NCBI GenBank assembly: GCA_036518955.1
Contig: DATDMG010000300.1
Location: 1-5,957 of the forward strand
From: DATDMG01 sp036518955
GTDB lineage: Bacteria > Actinomycetota > Actinomycetes > Actinomycetales > Kineosporiaceae
Length of the DNA stretch: 5,957 nucleotides
Reading direction: 5' to 3'
Shown piece by piece: positions 1-5,815 of the stretch (position 1 is the first letter of the stretch; each line of letters opens with the position of its first letter). The translations under genes and the position numbers were made by a program. The notes beneath the pieces are model-generated. The model did not search any database. It saw only the letters and a list, made by a program, of their open reading frames with translations, and was not told the origin of the DNA.

Positions 1-2030
1 CACCACGGTGCCACCCCGGCGGGCGGCGTCGGCACCGTCAGGTCCACGTGCGGTTCCGTGCGGTGCAGCAGCGCCAGGCGGACGCCGAGGTGGGCGGAGT
101 GATGGCCGCCGGTGGGGAGGTCCATGCCGCAGGCGACCGCACGCGACCGAGGCCTGAGGTCGAGCAGCGACGTGACGAGCAGGAGCGGTGCCGCGCTGGC
201 CCACGCCTGCGGCTGGGACGCGTGCGGGTAGCGCACCGGGAGCCCACCGGTACGGTCGCGGTCCGTGCCGACGAGCGCCTCCGGCAGCCGGTGCCCGAGG
301 CGACCGGCGGCCTCGACGAGGGCGGTTGCCACCCGTTCGGCCTCGCGGCGGAACCCGTAGCGGATGAGGCCGGCGGCGATCAGCGCGTTGTCGTGCGGCC
401 ACACCGATCCGCGGTGGTACGACAGCGGGTCGTACGCCGGCCGGCCCGCCGCCAGCGTGCGGATGCCCCACCCGGAGAAGAGGTCCGGCGACATCAACCG
501 GTCGACCACGGTCGCGGCCCGTCCGGCCGGGACGATGCCGCTCCACAGCAACTGCCCGATGTTGGACGTGAGGGTCGTGACCGGCCGGCCCGCGCCGTCC
601 AGTGCGAAGGCGTACCACCCCTCGTCGGCCAGCCAGTAGTCGCGGTCGAAACGCCCGCGTAACCGCTCGGCGTCGTCCGTGAGCCGCCGGGCGAGTTCCG
701 CGTCGCCCCAGCAGTCGCGGGCGAGCCGCGCGCTGCGGAGCCGGGCGTCGAACGCGTACCCCTGCAGCTCGCAGGTGGCCAGCGGGAGTCCGGGGAGCGA
801 CCCGTCGGGATGGACGACGCCGTCCGTGGAGTCCTTCCAGCACTGGTTGCGCAGGCCCGAGTCCGGATTCCGGGTCCGGTAGTCGACGTAGCCGTCCCCG
901 TTGTCGTCGGCGTACCGCTCCAGCCAGTCGAGCGCGGCCCGCGCCGGGCCCTCCAGGTGCCGGACCAGGTCGGCGTCACCCGTCCAGCGCAGGTACTCCT
1001 CGAGGAGAATCAGGAAGAGCGTGGTGGAGTCCGCGCTGCCGTAGTACGGCGACTGCGGTGCCTCACCGGAGCGGGCGCGTTCGCCGTGCCGCAGTTCGTG
1101 CAGGATCTTGCCCGGCTGCGCGTCGCGGAAGTCGTCCGCCGTGGTGGCCTGGTGGTCGGCGAGGGTGAGCAGCGTGCTGCGGGCCAGGCTCGGCAGGTAG
1201 GGCAGCGCCGAGTAGCTCGTCAGCAGGGCGTCGCGGCCGAAGAGGGCCATGAACCACGGCGCGCCGGCCGCCGGGACCGCGTCCTGCGGGTGCACGTCGG
1301 GGTAGAACCGCAGCAGCGCCAGGTCGGCCAGGCTGCGCCGGTAGGTCTCCCGCAGAACCTCCCAGTCGGTGTCCAGCTCGGGGGCCTGACGCAGCCAGTC
1401 GGCGTCGTCCTGCGGGTGAGGGGTCGCGTCGTCCGGCTCGTCGTCCGCGGAGCAGCAGACCCGCAGCGACACCGTGCCGTGCTCGCCCGGGCGCAGGGTG
1501 AGCGCGAACTGGGCGGAGCCGTCGGTGAGTTCGGCACCAGCGGCGACGACGCGCGTGGTGCGGCGGAAGCCCTCGCGCCGGTGGGTCAGCTCGACGGCGT
1601 CACGACGCCGCCGGGCGGTGCGCTGACGGGCCGGGGCGCTCCGCGCCTTGACGTCGAACAGGTCCGCGAAGTCGGCGTCGAACCGGACGGTGAGGGTGAT
1701 CCGCTCGGTGCGGGGCCCGAAGTTGGTCACCTCCACCTCCTCCTCGACGTCCCGGCCGATCCGGCGACGGCGGACGACCTGCCGGTGCGGGTCGTGACCT
1801 GCCCCGAGGGTGGGTTCGGCGAGCACGAACAGGGCCTCGCTGCCGGTGCCGCCCGGCGGCGCGTCCGCGAGCGGCTCCAGACGCCGCCCGTCCAGTTCCA
1901 GCTCCCAGCGGGACAGGTGCCGGGTGTCCCGGTAGAACAGGCCCACGCGGGAGCCGGGCGCGGGCACCGCGTCCCCCGCGACGTCGCTGACGAGGAACAT
2001 GCTGCCCCGCAGGACCGTCACCGTGGTCAT
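1..2030 (-). CDS. Glycogen-debranching-type enzyme (amylo-alpha-1,6-glucosidase family), C-terminal end outside window
   Basis: Likely a cytoplasmic glucosidase acting on branched alpha-glucans or related oligosaccharides; the exact substrate cannot be read from sequence. About 676 codons are visible, open to the left edge, with no frameshift in the stretches I translated. The N-terminal region (about 5-200) has the YRDTRHLSRWEL signature of the GDE N-terminal beta domain. The catalytic (alpha/alpha)6-barrel follows: FGRD (264-267), GLRNQCWKDS around D400 (a likely catalytic acid region), CELQGYAFDA, SNIGQLLWSGIV, SGWGIRT (519-525) and SYHRGSVWPHDN (about 538-549). The ATG at 2030 is chosen because GGAGAG lies 4 nt upstream; an in-frame ATG at 2042 would add four residues but has a poorer ribosome site. 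The last 50 or so visible residues do not resemble the usual C-terminus I know for this family, although third-position GC stays coding-like. It is divergent from a broken GH15 gene, a plausible alpha-glucan partner. No signal peptide is seen. Confidence 0.9.
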   Translation of the reverse strand, partial: MTTVTVLRGSMFLVSDVAGDAVPAPGSRVGLFYRDTRHLSRWELELDGRRLEPLADAPPGGTGSEALFVLAEPTLGAGHDPHRQVVRRRRIGRDVEEEVEVTNFGPRTERITLTVRFDADFADLFDVKARSAPARQRTARRRRDAVELTHRREGFRRTTRVVAAGAELTDGSAQFALTLRPGEHGTVSLRVCCSADDEPDDATPHPQDDADWLRQAPELDTDWEVLRETYRRSLADLALLRFYPDVHPQDAVPAAGAPWFMALFGRDALLTSYSALPYLPSLARSTLLTLADHQATTADDFRDAQPGKILHELRHGERARSGEAPQSPYYGSADSTTLFLILLEEYLRWTGDADLVRHLEGPARAALDWLERYADDNGDGYVDYRTRNPDSGLRNQCWKDSTDGVVHPDGSLPGLPLATCELQGYAFDARLRSARLARDCWGDAELARRLTDDAERLRGRFDRDYWLADEGWYAFALDGAGRPVTTLTSNIGQLLWSGIVPAGRAATVVDRLMSPDLFSGWGIRTLAAGRPAYDPLSYHRGSVWPHDNALIAAGLIRYGFRREAERVATALVEAAGRLGHRLPEALVGTDRDRTGGLPVRYPHASQPQAWASAAPLLLVTSLLDLRPRSRAVACGMDLPTGGHHSAHLGVRLALLHRTEPHVDLTVPTPPAGVAPW

Positions 2031-2176
2031 CGTGCTCTCCATCCCGGATACATGCCCTATGCACGGATATTCATGCCAGGGTTGCGGGGCAACATTCGTG
2101 CCTGGTGCACGGACATGTCAGCGCCGGTGCCGGGTACGAGCGGGGGCTGGAGCAGAAACGGAACGGGAGGTGCGCC
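2031..2176. promoter_or_regulatory. Divergent promoter/operator region between the debranching enzyme and the GH15 relic
   Basis: This 146-bp gap must hold the promoters of both divergent genes. It contains three copies of GCACGRA: plus strand at 2061-2067, minus strand at 2095-2101, plus strand at 2107-2113. The last two form CGTGC-N5-GCACG (2097-2111). There is a direct repeat GGATA-(TT)-CATGCC (2046-2056 and 2065-2077) and a perfect short palindrome GTTGC-GGG-GCAAC (2081-2093). On the plus strand GGGTAC at 2132-2137 sits about 40 nt before the GH15 GTG and resembles a SigB -10, but the -35 position is weak (3 of 6 against GTTTGT). No regulator gene lies in the window, so operator function is inference. 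Confidence 0.45.
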
Positions 2177-2486
2177 GTGGCGGCACGGATCGAGGACTAC
2201 GCGCTCATCGGTGATCTGCACGCCGCGGCGCTCGTCGGGCGGGACGGTTCCGTGGACTGGTTGTGCCTGCCCCGGTTCGACTCGCCTGCCTGCTTCACCG
2301 CCCTGTTGGATGACGAGAGCGCGGGGCGGTGGCGAAGCGCCCCGGCCGGTGCGGGGGCGGCGACCGGCACGATTACCGCGGGGAGACGCTCGTCCTCGAC
2401 ACGGAGTGGGACACCCCCGACGGCTCGGTGCGGGTCACCGACTTCATGCCGCCGCGCGGCGACTCCGACGCACCGCGCGCGCGTAG
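2177..2486 (+). pseudogene. Broken glycoside hydrolase family 15 (glucoamylase/trehalase-like) N-terminal fragment
   Basis: The GTG start at 2177 is preceded by GGGAGG (2165-2170, 6-nt gap). The first 52 residues carry the highly conserved start of bacterial GH15 enzymes: RIEDYALIGDLHAAALVGRDGS, then VDWLCLPRFDSPACF and a GRW motif. Homology then jumps to another frame, where YRGETLVLDTEWDTPDG and VRVTDFMPPRGD (about 2371-2463) follow as expected for the family. The switch lies between about 2333 and 2371 and equals one missing base (or two extra); the run of five G at 2353-2357 is a plausible slip site. After about 2486 all GH15 similarity stops, so the inter-domain part and the whole (alpha/alpha)6 catalytic domain with its glutamates are absent (intact members are about 600 residues). 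Translated as is, it would give about 150 residues with an unrelated tail ending at 2629. It is non-functional as a hydrolase. The intact ancestor probably processed alpha-glucan or trehalose next to the divergent debranching enzyme. Confidence 0.85.
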
Positions 2487-2495
2487 GGCCGACAT

Positions 2496-2525
2496 GGGGT
2501 GGACGGCGGCGGGGTGGACGGCGGC
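2496..2525. repeat. Perfect 15-bp tandem duplication
   Basis: GGGGTGGACGGCGGC occurs twice head to tail (2496-2510 and 2511-2525), followed by a partial GGC continuation. It lies about 10 bp after GH15 homology is lost, so it may mark a rearrangement or slippage scar. No gene is recognised over it on either strand. Confidence 0.85.
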
Positions 2526-2593
2526 GGCGTCGGAGTCCACGCCGATCAGGCCGCCGATGGGCTCGGTGGCCGCGACGCCGCCTTCCGGCCGTT

Positions 2594-2660
2594 GCCGCCC
2601 CTCCAGAACGTGTGCCGTACCTGGCGTGACGTTTCCTCGGTGTGGTTCGGGAGGGGCTGC
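2594..2660. repeat. 16-bp imperfect inverted repeat between convergent genes (possible terminator or element remnant)
   Basis: The arms at 2594-2609 and 2645-2660 match at 14 of 16 positions as reverse complements (core CCCCTCC-N-GAAC), with a 35-bp spacer. The element starts 14 bp beyond the stop of the minus-strand ferritin-like gene, in the position of a 3' hairpin for that operon, and also follows the GH15 relic. There is no T-run after either arm, and the loop is long for a classic intrinsic terminator. Alternatives are a structured RNA 3' end, a protein-binding palindrome or the inverted ends of a very small decayed element. Confidence 0.5.
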
Positions 2661-2673
2661 GGCAGCAGAGGGA

Positions 2674-3882
2674 TCAGCGCGTCCCTGGGGTGGCCAACTG
2701 TGGCACGGGATGCTCGCCCTCGCTCTGGCTGCGGTAGTCGGTGCCGTACTGGTTGACGTGTTCGGTGATGACCTGCTCGCTGGGCGGTGGGGTGTCGCCC
2801 AGGAACTGGGTCTGCCAGCGTTGGAAGCGCTCGTGCGCGTCCCGGACGTAGCCGGCGCCGAGGGTGGTCAGGTCGATCTGGGTGGCGAGCAGTTCGCGGA
2901 TCAACGTCTTGTTCGGTTCGAACCGGACGACGGGCGGCAGGTGCGGACCGACGATCTCCTCCGGGTCCCTGCCCTCGTGGCGGCGCAGGACCTCGGCGGC
3001 CAGGCGCAGGTGTTCCAGTTCCATGGCCAGGTGCAGCTCCCAGATCGCCTTCACCCGGGGGTCGGACTCCTGCTCCAGGAAGGAGTGGTAGAGGTAGCAC
3101 TCGTTGTACTCGTGGGTCACCAGCCGCTCGAACCAGGTCTCCCCGGGGTCCACGAGGGATTCGTAGTGGGTGACGTGTTCCTCCTCGATGAGTGCGATCT
3201 CCTGGTAGAGCTGGCGGGCGATGGGTTCCATGTACTCGGGCCCGACGTTCATGTAGAAGTTCATGGTCTGCTGCTCGGCGGACATGATGGTCAGCGCGTG
3301 CAGCTTGGAGATCGGGTCGGTGGTGTGCCGGTCGTAGGGGTCACGGACGTTGTCCGCCGGGTGCCGGTGATGCAGGTGTGTCGGGCGGCCCGGCATGACC
3401 TCGGTCAGCTGGTCGACGACCTTCTCCGCCGCGCGGTGCTCGATCATCTCGTAGAGGTTGGCGTAGCGGTACAGGTGATCGAAGTCTTCCAGGAGGCCGA
3501 ACTCGTACGCCTGCTTCAGGTACGGGTTCGGCTCCGAGCGCGCCACCCAGGCGGTGAGATCCACCGCGACCTGCTCGTACTCGATGGTGGTCTCCAGGAC
3601 CGAGGCGGTTCCGGGCAGGAGCCAGTTCACGGCCTTCTGTTGCTGTTGCTCGATCGCACGCACCTCGGCCAGTTGTCGCTTGACCTCCGGCTCGGGACAG
3701 AAGCGGGCGAACTGATGACTGAACAGGACCGACTCGACCTCGATCCCGTTCATGGTGATCACCCGACACTTCGTGTAGGGGTCTCCACGGTCGGGATCCA
3801 GGGGTATAACGGCGAGTTCACGCCAGCTCCGGGCCTGCCGGTCCAGCGGGATGCCGCTCTCGGTCAGCGGGTTGAAGGTCAC
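2674..3882 (-). CDS. Large ferritin-like (rubrerythrin-type) diiron protein
   Basis: 402 residues, no signal peptide and no membrane segment, so likely cytoplasmic. The C-terminal half holds a complete ferritin-superfamily diiron set on four helices: E203 (MSAEQQTMNFY), E233 with H236 (IEEEH), E258 (THEYNECYLYH), and E288 with H291 (MELEH). Each ExxH begins 30 residues after its partner glutamate, as in rubrerythrins. The N-terminal half is also helical with a weaker copy of the spacing (E101, then E132 and H136; E148-H149), so an internal duplication with a degenerate first site is possible. Residues 165-186 are His/Asp-rich. No CxxC rubredoxin motif is seen, so it is not a classical rubrerythrin. 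The GTG at 3882 is chosen over the in-frame upstream start at 3933 because AGGAGAG lies just before it. It follows the hemerythrin gene by 10 bp in one operon. Likely roles are peroxide or O2 reduction or iron handling; the exact reaction is unknown. Confidence 0.85.
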   Translation of the reverse strand: MTFNPLTESGIPLDRQARSWRELAVIPLDPDRGDPYTKCRVITMNGIEVESVLFSHQFARFCPEPEVKRQLAEVRAIEQQQQKAVNWLLPGTASVLETTIEYEQVAVDLTAWVARSEPNPYLKQAYEFGLLEDFDHLYRYANLYEMIEHRAAEKVVDQLTEVMPGRPTHLHHRHPADNVRDPYDRHTTDPISKLHALTIMSAEQQTMNFYMNVGPEYMEPIARQLYQEIALIEEEHVTHYESLVDPGETWFERLVTHEYNECYLYHSFLEQESDPRVKAIWELHLAMELEHLRLAAEVLRRHEGRDPEEIVGPHLPPVVRFEPNKTLIRELLATQIDLTTLGAGYVRDAHERFQRWQTQFLGDTPPPSEQVITEHVNQYGTDYRSQSEGEHPVPQLATPGTR

Positions 3883-3886
3883 CGAT

Positions 3887-3894
3887 CTCTCCTC
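3887..3894 (-). promoter_or_regulatory. Ribosome binding site overlapping the upstream stop codon
   Basis: GAGGAGAG ends 4 nt before the GTG at 3882 and shares two bases with the TGA stop (3893-3895) of the hemerythrin gene. It decides the start of the ferritin-like gene and implies coupled translation of the pair. Confidence 0.75.
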
Positions 3895-4489
3895 ACGACG
3901 GGTGACGGCCGGGGGCGTCGCGCACGACGTCACGCACCCGATCCACCAAGGCCAGCACGGGTCCGGTCATCACGTTGGCGGTGGTCGACTCCACGCCGGG
4001 ATGCGGGTGGGTCGGCGCCAGGGACTCGGCGGCCCGCAGCGCCCGCGCCGCCGCCTCCAGCTCGTCGGTCGCGTCCGCGCGCCGCAGCTTGCTGAGCTCG
4101 TAGCGTTCCTCGGCTCGGGCGTGCTGGAGAACGGCCGTGCGCACCACGGCGAGCTTCGGCAGGAAGTCCTCGTGGTCGGTGGTGAGCTCCTCGAGTTCGG
4201 CCAACTTCTCCTTGGCGATCCGCTCCTCCTCCACGCGATCTGCCGCCACGGCGTCACCGGCGTCGACGTACCGGCGGGACAACGGGCGTACCACGAGTTC
4301 CTCGGCTGTCTCGTGGACGGCGAGAAAGCGCACCAGGCGGCGGAAGGAGTCCCTGCGCGCCTCGCCGTCGGCTGCCTCCACCTCGGCGAACAGATCCCGG
4401 ATCCGGGCATGCTGCTCTCTGAGCAGATCGACCACATCACCGGACACCACCGCCGTCGACGACGAGACGCCTCCAGGAGCTTCGGACAT
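3893..4489 (-). CDS. Hemerythrin HHE cation-binding domain protein, first gene of the operon
   Basis: 198 residues. An HHE four-helix bundle spans about 18-135, with ligands visible as H27 (LREQH), H59 and E63 (HETAE), and H123 with E127 (QHARAE). The third helix reads VEEERIAKEKLAEL, so the His often found there (EEH) is Glu (E89); H106 lies nearby and might substitute. Such proteins bind a diiron centre that senses or carries O2, NO or iron; which one cannot be told here. The C-terminal 60 residues are Ala-rich and helical, without a recognised domain. The ATG at 4489 is supported by GGGGAGG 6 nt upstream (4496-4502); the frame stays open upstream to 4711, but that extension looks non-coding. 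It is read from a SigB-like promoter and coupled to the downstream ferritin-like gene. It resembles the divergent hemerythrin at 4740 (shared DVVDL-[LI]-R start and HHE order), suggesting paralogues. Confidence 0.88.
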   Translation of the reverse strand: MSEAPGGVSSSTAVVSGDVVDLLREQHARIRDLFAEVEAADGEARRDSFRRLVRFLAVHETAEELVVRPLSRRYVDAGDAVAADRVEEERIAKEKLAELEELTTDHEDFLPKLAVVRTAVLQHARAEERYELSKLRRADATDELEAAARALRAAESLAPTHPHPGVESTTANVMTGPVLALVDRVRDVVRDAPGRHPS

Positions 4490-4533
4490 CGGCAGCCTCC
4501 CCGATCGGACGTGCAACCCCAAGTCCTCGCGCG

Positions 4534-4558
4534 GTACCCCGGCGGGACCGGCACAAAC
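4534..4558 (-). promoter_or_regulatory. SigB-type stress promoter for the hemerythrin/ferritin-like operon
   Basis: Read on the minus strand: GTTTGT (4558-4553), 13-nt spacer, GGGTAC (4539-4534). This fits the SigB-group consensus of Gram-positive bacteria (GTTT-N13-15-GGGTAT, or GGGTAC in actinobacteria). Transcription would start near 4527, giving a leader of about 38 nt that contains the GGGGAGG ribosome site. Confidence 0.65.
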
Positions 4559-4563
4559 CACGA

Positions 4564-4677
4564 GCAGGTCGGGACGGCAAGCCGGCGGAGAACCACCGGA
4601 GAACAACAGGCAGAACAACAGGCAGGTCGGGCCGGCCCATGTGCCCAGCGGGTGGGCGAGCGGCGTCGGGACCTGCC
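4564..4677. repeat. Three copies of a GCAGGTC motif in the divergent promoter region
   Basis: GCAGGTCGGG occurs as a direct repeat at 4564-4573 and 4622-4631. A third, inverted copy (CGGGACCTGC) lies at 4667-4676. The second and third copies share a perfect 8-bp inverted repeat, GGCAGGTC (4621-4628) with GACCTGCC (4670-4677). All lie between the divergent hemerythrin genes, so they are candidate operator sites; GC-rich composition makes chance recurrence possible. Confidence 0.4.
4601..4624. repeat. 12-bp perfect tandem repeat, two copies
   Basis: GAACAACAGGCA is present twice head to tail in the intergenic region between the divergent hemerythrin genes. It is AT-richer than its surroundings and lies about 115 bp before the plus-strand start. 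Confidence 0.8.
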
Positions 4678-4739
4678 GGCTGGCCGGACTCCCCAGGTCT
4701 GGCACGCTCACGGTCGCGACTTACCCACGAGGAGGGGTC

Positions 4740-5363
4740 ATGGCCGACGTCGTCGACCTCATCAGGGCAGCGCACCGGCAGATCGATGAGTTGCTCGAGC
4801 AAGCGGAGAACAGTGAACCCGACCACATGGTCGGAATCCTCCAGCAGGTGGCAGAACTGCTGCGGCCCCACTCGGAGGCGGAGGAGTCCTTCGTCTATCC
4901 CGCGATCCGCCAGTATGACACCCAGGAGGACGACGAGGTGAAGGACGGCGTCGCCGAACACCACCACATCGAGGGACTTCTGGAGCAACTGCTCACGGAG
5001 GACCCCTCCGGCCCCGGCTACGACGGCAAACTCGCCGCAATGATCGGCGAGTTGCGCCATCACGTCGAAGAAGAGGAGCAGGACCTGCTACCGGTGCTCA
5101 TCGAGAAGGCCGGCGACGAGCAGCGCGAGGAATTGGGCGTCCGTTTCGCAGAGGTCACCGGGCTCACCATGGACGGCAAGGACGAGGCGCGCCCGTCATC
5201 ACGGCAGGGCCAGTCACAGAAAGCCGAGCCGCGCAACGGAGACCTGGGCGAGGCCGGCGGAGCAACCCGTGCGGATCTCTACGAGGAAGCCAAGGAGAAG
5301 GAGATCCCTGGCCGCTCGAACATGTCGAAGGAAGAACTGGCCAGAGCCGTCGAGGAGAGCTGA
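4740..5363 (+). CDS. Hemerythrin HHE domain protein with C-terminal Rho-N/SAP-like module
   Basis: 207 residues, cytoplasmic. The N-terminal HHE bundle (1-135) has the full ligand pattern: H12, H44 with E48 (HSEAE), a His cluster H74-H76 with E78, and H108 with E112 (HVEEE), so a diiron centre is expected. Residues about 138-172 form a polar Ser/Gln/Lys-rich linker. Residues 173-207 (TRADLYEEAKEKEIPGRSNM, then SKEELARAV) match the helix-turn-helix-like module seen in the Rho termination factor N-terminal domain and SAP-like domains, which bind RNA or DNA or mediate contacts. The combination suggests an O2, NO or iron-responsive protein linked to nucleic acid or another partner; this is inference. 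GGAGGGG (4731-4737) lies directly before the ATG at 4740, and the frame upstream is a shadow. It is divergent from the hemerythrin/ferritin-like operon; no clear -10/-35 was found for it. Confidence 0.88.
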   Translation: MADVVDLIRAAHRQIDELLEQAENSEPDHMVGILQQVAELLRPHSEAEESFVYPAIRQYDTQEDDEVKDGVAEHHHIEGLLEQLLTEDPSGPGYDGKLAAMIGELRHHVEEEEQDLLPVLIEKAGDEQREELGVRFAEVTGLTMDGKDEARPSSRQGQSQKAEPRNGDLGEAGGATRADLYEEAKEKEIPGRSNMSKEELARAVEES

Positions 5364-5516
5364 CGTCGCGCGGCCCTGCCTCATGACGCCGCCCCAGGCC
5401 CGTAGGAGCTGAACGTCTCTGCGTCCCGGCGGGTGGTTCAGCTGGAATCACTGGCTGAGCCGAGGCGCGGACGGGCTGCTGGGCCGGCTGCTCTCGCGTC
5501 GGGTGATGGTGACCCG
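5364..5516. other. Intergenic stretch with no recognised gene
   Basis: Between the hemerythrin stop and the hydrolase relic I see no frame with coding-like third positions, no convincing terminator hairpin with a T-run, and no RNA gene. Confidence 0.5.
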
Positions 5517-5815
5517 TCAGTCCGCCGTCCAGTGCGGGGCTTGACGCTGTTGCGGTTGGTGGAGGAATCGGTCGACCGCTTCGAAGGGCAGCGGAGCGGC
5601 CGTGGGCGGCCAGGTCGACCACCACCTGGGAGCCGGTCGAGTTGGCCACCCGCACTGCGCCCGCGCGGCGGGTGGCCGACTGCCATGCCGCCAGGGCCTG
5701 GGAGAGCGACCAAGCCGGGAAGATCCACCGCGGCCACGTGCGCCACGGGGCACGGGTGGCGGGCCAGCGGAAGGAAGTAGCGGTGGGAACAGCCCAGCCC
5801 GGGCACACATGACCT
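5517..5815 (-). pseudogene. Decayed alpha/beta-hydrolase fragment
   Basis: Pieces of an alpha/beta-hydrolase fold appear in order on the minus strand but in different frames. First comes VPGLGCSHRYFLPLARH and VAAVDLPG (about 5806-5720), matching the oxyanion loop and following strand. Then, in a second frame, comes QALAAWQSATRRAGAV followed by VANSTGSQVVVDLAA (5700-5602), matching the helix and nucleophile elbow; ANSTG has the A-x-S-x-G form of the catalytic Ser motif. A third frame gives PLPFEAVDRFLHQP and a stop at 5517-5519, like the C-terminal helix of the family. About 15 residues between the first two pieces and most of the C-terminal half (acid and His of the triad) are missing, and no proper start is seen. 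Third-position GC is high in the first two pieces, supporting former coding. I infer at least two frame changes plus deletions. Family assignment is good; the substrate is unknown. Confidence 0.55.

Noticed and set aside
810..2486. Long plus-strand open frame opposite the debranching enzyme
   Set aside because: It is the antisense shadow of a strongly conserved minus-strand gene; its translation has no recognisable domain and is Val/Arg/Gly-rich as expected of antisense GC-rich DNA.
2499..2756. Small plus-strand frame across the convergent gap
   Set aside because: Its Gly-rich start arises from the 15-bp tandem repeat, and its end overlaps the ferritin-like gene antisense. No ribosome site or known motif.
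2329..4095. 588-codon plus-strand open frame
   Set aside because: Only its first 50 or so codons are real (the second frame of the GH15 relic). The rest is antisense to the ferritin-like gene.
4490..4711. N-terminal extension of hemerythrin 1 from the upstream in-frame start at 4711
   Set aside because: The extension covers the SigB-like promoter and repeats and has no family similarity. The ATG at 4489 has a strong ribosome site.
4689..4715. TGGCAC near 4700 as a sigma-54 promoter half
   Set aside because: No matching TTGC element at the needed spacing, and sigma-54 is generally absent from actinobacteria.
5430..5455. tRNA-like string GGTTCAGCTGGAATC
   Set aside because: No acceptor stem or cloverleaf can be formed around it.
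5164..5808. 214-codon minus-strand frame over the end of hemerythrin 2 and the hydrolase relic
   Set aside because: Only the central part carries hydrolase motifs. The rest is low in third-position GC or antisense to the hemerythrin, so it is not an intact gene.
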